DNA from: CAYZRY01 sp964481005
Lineage (GTDB): Bacteria; Bacillota_I; Bacilli_A; RF39; UBA660
Length of the DNA: 59,008 nucleotides
Direction of reading: 5' to 3'
Assembly: GCA_964481005.1 (NCBI GenBank)
Contig: CAYZRY010000004.1
Span: 1 to 59,008, forward strand
The notes beneath the pieces are model-generated. The model worked only from the letters and a program-made list of their open reading frames with translations. It did no database searches and was not told the origin of the DNA. Positions 49,264-57,744 of this stretch are shown here, in pieces. The translations under genes were made by a program, and so were the position numbers. Each line of letters opens with the position of its first letter. Position 1 is the stretch's first letter.

Positions 49264-49672
49264 ATTGTTGATATCCGATTGTCTTGTAATCACCACAATC
49301 AATATATGATTGATAAGTAGTCAAATCACCAGTTCGACTGACATTTACGTAACCATTACAGTGATTGTATCTCGCTCCCGGTACACCAAGAATCGAAATT
49401 GGTAAACGTCGAACTTCACCTTCATTTAAAACTATATTATTGTTATTCACATAAGTTCTAGCATAATCGATCAAAGTGCTTTCGTATCCTTGATAATTTA
49501 ATGTTTCAATAACACCTGTATTATCATCATATATTATCGAACTGTCATTACGTTTAAGTCCAGTTCCAAAATAGTTAACTAGTAGAACGACTACGAAAAG
49601 AGCAATAAAAAGCATTCCAATAAAAATTGAAAAACTGACTAATCCCCATCCTTTGTTATTGAGTTTCTTCAT
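49262..49672 (-). CDS. type IV pilin-like protein
   Basis: 136 residues from the Met at 49672, which has AAGGTGGTG upstream. The start KKLNNKGWGLVSF followed by a 20-residue hydrophobic helix is like a prepilin leader (cleavage expected after Gly8), but the usual Glu at +5 is Ser. The C-terminal half carries a Cys pair (HCNGYVNV ... YIDCGDYKT). It stands alone between rpoC and rpsL where many Firmicutes have an L7Ae-like gene. No prepilin peptidase or assembly ATPase is in the window. Confidence 0.6.
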   Translation of the reverse strand: MKKLNNKGWGLVSFSIFIGMLFIALFVVVLLVNYFGTGLKRNDSSIIYDDNTGVIETLNYQGYESTLIDYARTYVNNNNIVLNEGEVRRLPISILGVPGARYNHCNGYVNVSRTGDLTTYQSYIDCGDYKTIGYQQ

Positions 49673-49688
49673 ATATATCACCACCTTA

Positions 49689-49717
49689 ATTTTACAATAT
49701 ATATTTACTATTTGCAA
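49689..49717 (-). promoter_or_regulatory. promoter of the pilin-like gene
   Basis: Minus-strand TTGCAA, 17-bp spacer ending TTG, TAAAAT; starts just after the rpoC terminator. Confidence 0.6.
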
Positions 49718-49722
49718 TCATG

Positions 49723-49744
49723 AAAAAAGACGATTTCTCGTCTT
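49723..49744 (-). terminator. intrinsic terminator of rpoB-rpoC
   Basis: Minus-strand AAGACGA-GAAA-TCGTCTT then TTTTC, GAAA tetraloop; the first bases belong to the rpoC stop codon. Confidence 0.82.
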
Positions 49745-52700
49745 AATCCATCAATTCACTCTCCAATTGATCAAGTGGTTCTTCATCTATAAATTGAGCA
49801 GATAATTCGTATTCAACATTGCGATAATCTTTAACTCCTGTTCCAGCTGGTATTAATTTACCAATTAGAACATTCTCTTTAAGACCTTCTAATGTATCAA
49901 CTTTTCCTTTGATAGCAGCATCAGTAAGGATTCTTGTAGTCTCCTGGAATGATGCAGCAGCTAGGAATGAATCTGTCTCAAGTGAAGCTTTTGTAATACC
50001 AAGCAATATCGGTTGACCGATTGCTGGTGTTTTACCCTTAAGTACAACTTCTTTATTACCATCAGTAAATTCTCTGAAGTTAACAAGTGATCCTGGTAAG
50101 AACTTAGTGTTCCCTGGTTCGAGGATCTTCATCTTCGAAATCATGCGTCTAGCAATAATTTCTATATGTTTATCAGAAATATCTACACCTTGGCTACGAT
50201 ATGTACCTTGGACTTCTTTAAGAATATATTCTTGAGCAGTAAGTGGGTCAGTAACAGCAAGTAATTCCTTAGGACTGATTGCTCCTTCACTAAGTTTATC
50301 TCCTGATACAACCATATCACCTTTTTCAACACGAAGTTTAACTCCGTAGTTAGTAACATGCTCTCTTGATTCGACATCATTTTTAACAGTGATACGGAAT
50401 TTACCATGATCTTCATCGATCTCAGTAACTTTTCCATCAATTTCAGCAATTGTCGATTTACCTTTTGGAATACGCGCTTCAAATAATTCTTGAATACGTG
50501 GTAACCCTTGAGTAATATCGTCTCCACCAGCAATTCCACCAGTGTGGAACGTTCTCATGGTAAGCTGAGTTCCAGGCTCTCCAATCGCTTGGGCAGCCAT
50601 AACTCCAACTGCTTCACCAATTTCAACAATGTTTCCTGTGGCAAGATTTCGACCATAACATTTTTTACAAACACCATTAACTGTATTACATGAAAGAATC
50701 GAACGAATCTCAACTTCAGTAATGCCAGCGGCTACAATCTTCTCAGCAATTGAATCAGTAATTAACGCACCTTTTTCAAGGATAGTTGCTTTAGTTGTCG
50801 GATTGACAATCTTTTTATTTGTATATCTACCAACGATACGGTCATATAATTTTTCAATTACTTCACCTGTTTTATCGTTGATAAAGTCTTTGACAACAAC
50901 TCCGTTTTCAGTACCACAATCATCTTCTCTAACGATAATGTTTTGTGCTACGTCGACAAGTCTTCTCGTCAAGTAACCAGAGTCAGCTGTTTTAAGCGCA
51001 GTATCGGCAGATCCTTTACGAGCACTATGGGTCGAAAGGAAGAATTCTGCTACTGATAGTCCTTCTCTAAATGAAGATAATACTGGAATTTCCATTGTAT
51101 CTCCATTAGGTTTTGACATCAGTCCACGCATACCAGCGATCTGTGTGAAGTTCGAAATCGAACCACGAGCTTTTGAGTGCATCATCATAAAGATTGGGTT
51201 ATCAAGATCTTCTTTAGCTTTTTGCTCAAGTTCATTTTGAACCTTATCTTTACATGAATGCCAAGTTTCAAGAACTTTCTCAAGACGCTCTTCTTCAGTA
51301 ATAAGTCCACGACTGAACTGTTTTCCAATTTGGGCAACAGTTGCTTTCGCTTCTTCGATTAATTCTGGCTTCTTTTCACTGACAACAATGTCACTCATCG
51401 ATACAGTAATACCAGCGACAGTCGAATATTTAAATCCTAAGTCTTTCATCTTATCAAGCATGATAGATGTTTCAGTAGTTCTATATCTTTTGAACACTTG
51501 GGCAATAAGTGAACTTAGTGTTCCTTTTAGAAAAGGTTTAACTGGGTTCATCTCTGCGATTGCCTTTGGAATATCGACACCTTGATCTAAGAAATATTGA
51601 TTAGGTGTAATATTTTGAATGTTATCACTAGTTGGCTCGTTGATATATGGGAATGAGTCTGGGAAAATCTCATTAAATTTGATTTTTCCAACAGTAGTAA
51701 CTAAATACTTACCTTTTTGACTTTCAGTAAACAGTTTATGCTTGAACGAATTAACTGGAATAGCAATTCGCGCATGTAAACTAATTTCTTTTCTCTCATA
51801 TGCCATAAGAGCTTCATTTGTATTTTTAAATACTCTTCCTTCACCTTCAACACCTGGTTTTTCCATTGTGATGTAGTAGTTTCCAAGAACCATGTCTTGT
51901 GAAGGAGTAACGATTGGTCCACCATCTTTTGGACTCAAAATGTTATTGGCACCAAGCATTAGCATTCTAGCTTCAGCCTGTGCTTCTTCAGAAAGCGGAA
52001 CGTGCACAGCCATTTGGTCTCCGTCGAAGTCGGCATTGAAGGCAGTACATACAAGCGGATGAAGTCTAATAGCTTTTCCACCAATTAATACTGGTTCAAA
52101 TGCTTGAATTCCTAGGCGGTGAAGTGTCGGAGCACGGTTAAGTAGAACTGGATGTTCTTTGATAACTTCTTCGACAATATCCCAAACTTGTGGATCACGA
52201 TGCTCAATCAAGCGTTTAGCCGCTTTGATATTGTGAGCTAGTTCTTTTTCAACAAGTCCGTTGATAACGTGTGGTTTGAATAATTCAAGAGCCATCTCTT
52301 TAGGTATTCCACACTGATACATTTTTAGGTTAGGTCCTACGACGATAACACTACGTCCTGAGTAGTCAACACGTTTTCCAAGTAGGTTTTGACGGAAACG
52401 ACCTTGTTTCCCTTTTAACATACTAGAAAGTGACTTAAGAGGACGATTTCCAGCACCAGTGACACTTCTTCCACGTCTTCCGTTGTCAAATAATGCGTCA
52501 ACCGCTTCTTGTAACATACGTTTTTCGTTCTGAATAATGATTCCTGGAGCTCTAAGTTCGATTAGCTTCTTCAAACGATTATTACGATTGATTACACGAC
52601 GGTAAAGATCGTTCAAATCTGATGTAGCGAATCGACCACCATCAAGCTGGATCATCGGTCTTAAATCTGGCGGGATAACCGGAATGACATTTAGAATCAT

Positions 52701-53375
52701 CCATTCTGGTTTTTGTCCTGACTGATGGAAAGCATTTAATACATCTAATCTTTTAACTAGTCTTGTACGCTTCTGTCCAACAGCACTTTGCAATTCAGCA
52801 TTGATTGCATCTATTTCTTTTTTAAGATCAACTTTTTTAAGTAGTTCCCTGATTGCTTCAGCACCCATACCAACAGTGAATCCGTCTCCATATTTTTCAT
52901 AAAATTGACGATATTCTCTCTCTGATAGAGTCTGTTTGTCCTCAAGTGGAGCAATACCTTTATCAATTACTACATAACTGACAAAATATAGTACTTCTTC
53001 CAAATCTCTCGGACTCATATCTAGAACTAGTCCCATACGTGATGGAACACCTTTAAAGAACCAAATATGTGAGACCGGTGAAGCAAGGTCGATATGACCC
53101 ATGCGTTCACGTCTTACTTTAGCTCTTGTAACTTCGACACCACAACGGTCACAGACGATATTCTTATAACGAACACGTTTGTATTTACCGCAGGCACACT
53201 CGAAATCTTTAGTTGGTCCAAAAATCTTTTCGCAGAAGAGTCCATCTCTTTCTGGCTTTAATGTACGATAGTTGATTGTCTCTGGTTTTGTAACTTCTCC
53301 ATAAGACCAATCCATTATCTTCTCAGGTGAGGCAATACCTATTTTTAATGCTTCAAACTCATTTACTGGTATCAT
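49743..53375 (-). CDS. rpoC: RNA polymerase beta' subunit
   Basis: 1210 residues, typical Firmicutes length. N-terminal zinc site (CACGKYKRVRYKNIVCDRCG), catalytic magnesium loop NADFDGDQ (about residue 455), the second zinc site with CGTENGV and CNTVNGVCKKCYG, and the trigger loop TMRTFHTGGIAGGDDITQG. Starts 2 bases after the rpoB stop, ribosome binding site GGAGGGGG. Complete and ordinary. Confidence 0.98.
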   Translation of the reverse strand: MIPVNEFEALKIGIASPEKIMDWSYGEVTKPETINYRTLKPERDGLFCEKIFGPTKDFECACGKYKRVRYKNIVCDRCGVEVTRAKVRRERMGHIDLASPVSHIWFFKGVPSRMGLVLDMSPRDLEEVLYFVSYVVIDKGIAPLEDKQTLSEREYRQFYEKYGDGFTVGMGAEAIRELLKKVDLKKEIDAINAELQSAVGQKRTRLVKRLDVLNAFHQSGQKPEWMILNVIPVIPPDLRPMIQLDGGRFATSDLNDLYRRVINRNNRLKKLIELRAPGIIIQNEKRMLQEAVDALFDNGRRGRSVTGAGNRPLKSLSSMLKGKQGRFRQNLLGKRVDYSGRSVIVVGPNLKMYQCGIPKEMALELFKPHVINGLVEKELAHNIKAAKRLIEHRDPQVWDIVEEVIKEHPVLLNRAPTLHRLGIQAFEPVLIGGKAIRLHPLVCTAFNADFDGDQMAVHVPLSEEAQAEARMLMLGANNILSPKDGGPIVTPSQDMVLGNYYITMEKPGVEGEGRVFKNTNEALMAYERKEISLHARIAIPVNSFKHKLFTESQKGKYLVTTVGKIKFNEIFPDSFPYINEPTSDNIQNITPNQYFLDQGVDIPKAIAEMNPVKPFLKGTLSSLIAQVFKRYRTTETSIMLDKMKDLGFKYSTVAGITVSMSDIVVSEKKPELIEEAKATVAQIGKQFSRGLITEEERLEKVLETWHSCKDKVQNELEQKAKEDLDNPIFMMMHSKARGSISNFTQIAGMRGLMSKPNGDTMEIPVLSSFREGLSVAEFFLSTHSARKGSADTALKTADSGYLTRRLVDVAQNIIVREDDCGTENGVVVKDFINDKTGEVIEKLYDRIVGRYTNKKIVNPTTKATILEKGALITDSIAEKIVAAGITEVEIRSILSCNTVNGVCKKCYGRNLATGNIVEIGEAVGVMAAQAIGEPGTQLTMRTFHTGGIAGGDDITQGLPRIQELFEARIPKGKSTIAEIDGKVTEIDEDHGKFRITVKNDVESREHVTNYGVKLRVEKGDMVVSGDKLSEGAISPKELLAVTDPLTAQEYILKEVQGTYRSQGVDISDKHIEIIARRMISKMKILEPGNTKFLPGSLVNFREFTDGNKEVVLKGKTPAIGQPILLGITKASLETDSFLAAASFQETTRILTDAAIKGKVDTLEGLKENVLIGKLIPAGTGVKDYRNVEYELSAQFIDEEPLDQLESELMD

Positions 53376-53377
53376 AT

Positions 53378-56300
53378 TTATTCATCCCCCTCCATTACAT
53401 TTTCAAACATATCATTGTCATCATAGACTAAGATTTCTTCTTCAGGCTCTTCTTCAATAGGTTCCTCTTCGATTTTACGAGCAGGAATCTCTATATCATT
53501 AAAACTTGGGTTGTAATCTTCTTTGTATTCATCTTCTTCTATTTTCTTAAGTCCGTGTTCTTTTCCATCTTGATCGACAATACTAAGTTCAAGTCCAAGT
53601 GATTGTAGCTCTTTCATAAGAACTCTAAACGACTCAGGTACTCCAGCTTGGTTGATTGTCTCTCCCTTAACGATAGATTCAAATACTTTGACACGTCCAA
53701 TGACATCATCTGATTTAACAGTTAAAATTTCTTGTAATATGTTAGCTGCTCCATAGGCTTCAAGTGCCCAAACTTCCATCTCTCCAAATCTCTGTCCACC
53801 GAACTGAGCTTTTCCTCCGAGCGGTTGTTGAGTAACTAGTGAGTATGGTCCAGTTGCACGGGCATGAAGTTTATCATCAACCATGTGATGCAACTTAAGC
53901 ATGTACATGACACCAACAGCAATACGGTTATGGAAGGCATCTCCAGTACGACCATCATATAGAACAGTCTTTCCGTCAGCAGCCATTCCAGCTTCCTTCA
54001 TCATCTTTTCGATATCAGCAGGTACAGCACCATCAAATACTGGTGTTTCAATATGTACACCCTTCTTCTTAGCAGCCATTCCAAGATGTAATTCCAAAAT
54101 CTGACCAAGGTTCATACGCGAAGGTACACCTTGTGGATTAAGCATGATATCAACAGGTCTTCCATCTGGTAAGTACGGCATGTCTTCAGCTGGCAATATT
54201 AGTGAGATAACACCTTTATTACCGTGACGTCCTGCCATTTTATCTCCAACTTGGATTTTACGTTTCTGAGCAATATATACTCTAATTATTTTAGTAACTC
54301 CAGCTGGCATTTCATCATTATCTTTACGTGAGAATACTTTGACATCGTGAACAATACCATCTCCACCATGTGGAACACGTAGTGATGTATCTCTAACTTC
54401 TCTAGTCTTCTCTCCAAAGATTGCATGTAATAGTTTTTCTTCCGAAGTAAGTTCAACCATTCCCTTTGGTGTAACTTTACCAACTAAAATGTCCCCTTCT
54501 TTAACTTCAGTTCCAACGACAACAATTCCGTTTGCATCTAAGTTTTTACGAGCTTCATCACTGACATTAGGAATGTCTCTAGTGATTTCTTCAGGTCCAA
54601 GCTTAGTTTCACGACATTGCATTTCGTAGTCTTCTAGATGAATACTTGTATAGACATCATCTTTGACTAAATTTTCATTTAGGATAACAGCATCTTCATA
54701 GTTAAACCCATCAAAAGTCATAAAGGCAATTGTGACGTTCTTACCAAGAGCTAGTTCTCCAAGATCAGTACTAGGTCCATCAGCAATGACAGAACCTCTC
54801 TTAACCTCTTCTCCTACTTTGACAATTGGTTTTTGATGCTTACAGTTACCAGCATTTGATAATTCAAAGTTTGATAGATAGTATTCATCTTTACCTAATT
54901 TATTTTTAATAATAATTTTTCTTGCATCGACATAATCGACAATTCCATCAGCTTTAGCGACAACTACCGCTCCAGAATCACGAGCTGCTACATGTTCAAC
55001 ACCAGTTCCGATAATCGGAGCTTCTGCTCTCAGAAGTGGAACTGACTGACGTTGCATGTTTGCTCCCATCAAGGCACGAGTTGCATCATCATGCTCTAAG
55101 AATGGAATAGCACTAGCTGTAATCGAAACAATCTGTTGTGGAGATACGTCGACGTAATCAACGCGCTCAGGTGAGACAAGAATGTTTTCACCACGATATC
55201 TAGCTGGAACTGTTTCATCGATCATAACGTTTTTAGAATCGATATTGACAGTTGCTAAAGAGATGATTAAATCTTCTTCTTCATCAGCAGTTAAATAATC
55301 AATTTGATCAGTAAATTTTTTGTTTTCAACTTTTCTATATGGAGTTAGGATAAATCCATAATCATCAACTTTAGCATAAGCTGCAAGTGATGTGATAAGT
55401 CCGATATTTTGACCTTCCGGTGACTCAATTGGACAAATTCTTCCGTAATGCGATTCATTTACGTCACGCACTTCAATCCCAGCTCTATCTCTCGATAATC
55501 CACCAGGTCCAAGCGCTGATAAACGACGTTTGTGTGTAAGCTCAGCAATCGGATTGATCTGCTCCATGAATTGTGACAATTGGCTACTTCCAAAAAACTC
55601 TTTAATAGCCGCTGTAATAGGTCTTATATTAATAAGTGTTTTTGGTGTAACTTCATCAATTTCTTGAGTAGTCATTCTCTCTCTGACAACTCTTTCCATT
55701 CTCGAAACACCAACTCTAAATTGATTTTGTAATAATTCACCAACTTGACGGATACGTCTATTTCCTAAGTGGTCAATTTCATCAAACGTTCCAAATCCTG
55801 CAAGTAAATTCAAATAGTATGATACAGATGCATAAATATCAGAAATAGTTAAACGTTTAACATCGATATTTTGATCGTTACCAATCAAGGTGATTTTCTC
55901 TTTAGCATTTGCTGGATTGACAACATCAAGTGTTTGAATCTTATTGTATGTATCTAGTTCAGTATTAGCTTTAGCTTCAGTTAAGTTATATCCTTCAGCG
56001 AAGATAGGCTTAAGAGTATCTAGTACATCTTTATCGATAACTGTTCCTTTAGCTACTACAACCTTCTTATCTACTTTAATATCTTCAGCTAGAGTCATAC
56101 CGAAAGCTCTATCTAAGACATTTAACTTCTTATTGAACTTATATCTTCCTACTTTAGCTAAATCATATCTAAAGTCATCAAAGAATCTAGTGATAATGTG
56201 ATTTTTTGATGAATCTAGTGTAGATGGCTCACCTGGTCTTAATTTTTCATATATTTCAATTAATGCTTCATCGATATTTCTAGTCGTATCTTTAGCTAGA

Positions 56301-56962
56301 GTATTTTCGATAAAGTCATCTTTACCAAACATCTTTACGATATCTTCATTAGTAGACAGACCAAAAGCTCTAAGCAATGTCGTTAGAGTAACTTTTCTCG
56401 TTCTATCAATACGAACGTATAATACATCTTTAGAATCTGTTTCAAATTCTAACCATGTTCCATGGTTAGGAATAATTTGTGACGTAATTAAAACTCGACC
56501 ACTTTTTGGGTCAACTTCTTTATTATAGTAAACACTTGGAGAACGAACTAATTGTGAAACCACAACACGTTCTACACCATTGATAACGAAAGTTCCACTT
56601 TCAGTCATCATCGGTAAATCACCAAGGAATATTTCCTGCTCTTTTACTTCACCAGTTTCATGGTTAAAGAGTCTTACTTGTACCTTTAGAGGAACAGCAT
56701 AAGTCGTCTCACGATCCTTGCTCTCTTTGACAGAGTAACGAGGTTCATCGAAATGATAATCACCGAACTCTAGCGATAAAGTTCCAGAAAAGTTTTCAAC
56801 TGGAAATAAATCTTCAAATACTTCTTTTATCCCCTCTTCTGTGAACCTTTGGAATGATTTTTTCTGTATCTCGAGTAGATCAGATAATCCATAATCTTTC
56901 TTAATTTTTGAAAAGCTAACACGTTGGCGATGATCACCACTATTTACAACTTTATATGCCAC
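53378..56962 (-). CDS. rpoB: RNA polymerase beta subunit
   Basis: 1194 residues, start codon GTG with AGGGGTGA 6 bases upstream. Has the catalytic and DNA-binding blocks (GRHGNKGVIS, KLHHMVDDKLHARATGPYS). The rifampicin pocket (about 459-490) reads GSSQLSQFMEQINPIAEL and then THKRRLSALGPGG: His477 and Ser482 (E. coli 526 and 531) are kept, while Glu467 replaces Asp516, Ile469 replaces Asn518 and Ile472 replaces Leu521. The C-tail has a Glu-rich ~45-residue extension (EEEPIEEEPEEE). Confidence 0.98.
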   Translation of the reverse strand: MAYKVVNSGDHRQRVSFSKIKKDYGLSDLLEIQKKSFQRFTEEGIKEVFEDLFPVENFSGTLSLEFGDYHFDEPRYSVKESKDRETTYAVPLKVQVRLFNHETGEVKEQEIFLGDLPMMTESGTFVINGVERVVVSQLVRSPSVYYNKEVDPKSGRVLITSQIIPNHGTWLEFETDSKDVLYVRIDRTRKVTLTTLLRAFGLSTNEDIVKMFGKDDFIENTLAKDTTRNIDEALIEIYEKLRPGEPSTLDSSKNHIITRFFDDFRYDLAKVGRYKFNKKLNVLDRAFGMTLAEDIKVDKKVVVAKGTVIDKDVLDTLKPIFAEGYNLTEAKANTELDTYNKIQTLDVVNPANAKEKITLIGNDQNIDVKRLTISDIYASVSYYLNLLAGFGTFDEIDHLGNRRIRQVGELLQNQFRVGVSRMERVVRERMTTQEIDEVTPKTLINIRPITAAIKEFFGSSQLSQFMEQINPIAELTHKRRLSALGPGGLSRDRAGIEVRDVNESHYGRICPIESPEGQNIGLITSLAAYAKVDDYGFILTPYRKVENKKFTDQIDYLTADEEEDLIISLATVNIDSKNVMIDETVPARYRGENILVSPERVDYVDVSPQQIVSITASAIPFLEHDDATRALMGANMQRQSVPLLRAEAPIIGTGVEHVAARDSGAVVVAKADGIVDYVDARKIIIKNKLGKDEYYLSNFELSNAGNCKHQKPIVKVGEEVKRGSVIADGPSTDLGELALGKNVTIAFMTFDGFNYEDAVILNENLVKDDVYTSIHLEDYEMQCRETKLGPEEITRDIPNVSDEARKNLDANGIVVVGTEVKEGDILVGKVTPKGMVELTSEEKLLHAIFGEKTREVRDTSLRVPHGGDGIVHDVKVFSRKDNDEMPAGVTKIIRVYIAQKRKIQVGDKMAGRHGNKGVISLILPAEDMPYLPDGRPVDIMLNPQGVPSRMNLGQILELHLGMAAKKKGVHIETPVFDGAVPADIEKMMKEAGMAADGKTVLYDGRTGDAFHNRIAVGVMYMLKLHHMVDDKLHARATGPYSLVTQQPLGGKAQFGGQRFGEMEVWALEAYGAANILQEILTVKSDDVIGRVKVFESIVKGETINQAGVPESFRVLMKELQSLGLELSIVDQDGKEHGLKKIEEDEYKEDYNPSFNDIEIPARKIEEEPIEEEPEEEILVYDDNDMFENVMEGDE

Positions 56963-57032
56963 TAAATTTCACCCCTACACACATATTTTAATCAAAGAAC
57001 ATATAGTTAAACTAATACGTTGCCAATTTATA

Positions 57033-57061
57033 TTATTAACATATTTTTTACAATTAGTCAA
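57033..57061 (-). promoter_or_regulatory. possible rpoB promoter
   Basis: Minus-strand TTGACT overlapping the rsmC stop codon, 17-bp spacer, TAATAA; a TATAAA lies next to it. It would give a ~65-base leader. Confidence 0.38.
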
Positions 57062-57645
57062 ACGATTTTACACCGAATAACAAAAAAACCTTTATTTTTA
57101 TTGATAACTTCAACATTATAGACCTTTTCTAGGTCCTTTATAGCTGAAAGCGCCCCTTGCTCCTTGCGTATAACTAAATAAAGGGAACCATCTTTTTTTA
57201 GATGATTTTGAGCTTCAAAGAGAATTTTATATACTACTTCTTTTCCTGCCCGAATTGGTGGATTAGTTATGATTGTATCGAACTTGTCAGAAACACTTTC
57301 ATAAACATTACTCTTAATAAAATCAGCACCATCGATTTTATTAAGTTTGATGTTACGTTTAGCCAAATGGATGGCTCGATCATTGACATCAACACCTAAA
57401 ACCTTTGCTCCACTAAGTTTAGCCGATATGATGCTGATCGGTCCATAACCACAGCCTACATCTAAGACAGTTTCGCCAAGACTTTGATAATCTAAACTCT
57501 CCAAAAGGAGTCTAGTCCCAAAATCTAAACCTTTTTTAGAAAAGACACCATTATCAGTATAAAAACTAAATTTATTATCAAGAATTGTCACATCGTGAAT
57601 CTTCAAGTTACTTTTTAAATGATCATTTTCAAAATATTGACTCAT
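57058..57645 (-). CDS. rsmC: class I SAM-dependent methyltransferase, RsmC/YbxB-like
   Basis: 195 residues from the Met at 57645 (TTAGGAG upstream). SAM motif DVGCGYGPISI (62-72) and the N6/N2-methylase motif NPPIRAG (128-134) typical of RsmC/RlmG 16S rRNA guanine-N2 methyltransferases; only the C-terminal half of the long E. coli enzyme is present, as in B. subtilis YbxB. It lies just before rpoB, the normal Firmicutes place. The ribosomal genes rplJ-rplL that usually precede it are replaced by a surface protein gene. Confidence 0.92.
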   Translation of the reverse strand: MSQYFENDHLKSNLKIHDVTILDNKFSFYTDNGVFSKKGLDFGTRLLLESLDYQSLGETVLDVGCGYGPISIISAKLSGAKVLGVDVNDRAIHLAKRNIKLNKIDGADFIKSNVYESVSDKFDTIITNPPIRAGKEVVYKILFEAQNHLKKDGSLYLVIRKEQGALSAIKDLEKVYNVEVINKNKGFFVIRCKIV

Positions 57646-57667
57646 TAATACTCCTAAACAAAAGAAA

Positions 57668-57696
57668 GAGTTAACTAATATAAATATAGTTAACTC
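57668..57696 (-). repeat. perfect hairpin in the rsmC-rpoB leader
   Basis: GAGTTAACTA, 9-base loop, TAGTTAACTC; followed on the minus strand by TTTCTTTTG. It is downstream of the promoter at 57710-57738, so it is transcribed in the rsmC leader. It may be a leader attenuator, or an operator, or the terminator of the upstream surface protein gene. Confidence 0.6.
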
Positions 57697-57709
57697 CTTT
57701 CGCTCTATA

Positions 57710-57738
57710 ATGATACTACATATATTTATTATTTGCAA
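57710..57738 (-). promoter_or_regulatory. promoter of rsmC-rpoB-rpoC
   Basis: Minus-strand TTGCAA, 17-bp spacer, TATCAT; 7 bases after the surface protein stop codon. Confidence 0.5.
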
Positions 57739-57744
57739 GTTGTT

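Noticed and set aside
57058..57060. UGA read as tryptophan (Mollicute code)
   Set aside because: Genes such as rsmC, secY, map and the EcfT-like gene end properly at TGA, conserved Trp positions use TGG, and a CCA-anticodon tRNA-Trp is present.
57668..57696. Hairpin as a simple terminator of the Ig-repeat surface protein gene
   Set aside because: Possible, but a good promoter lies between that gene's stop and the hairpin, so it is at least also in the leader of rsmC. Kept as undecided.
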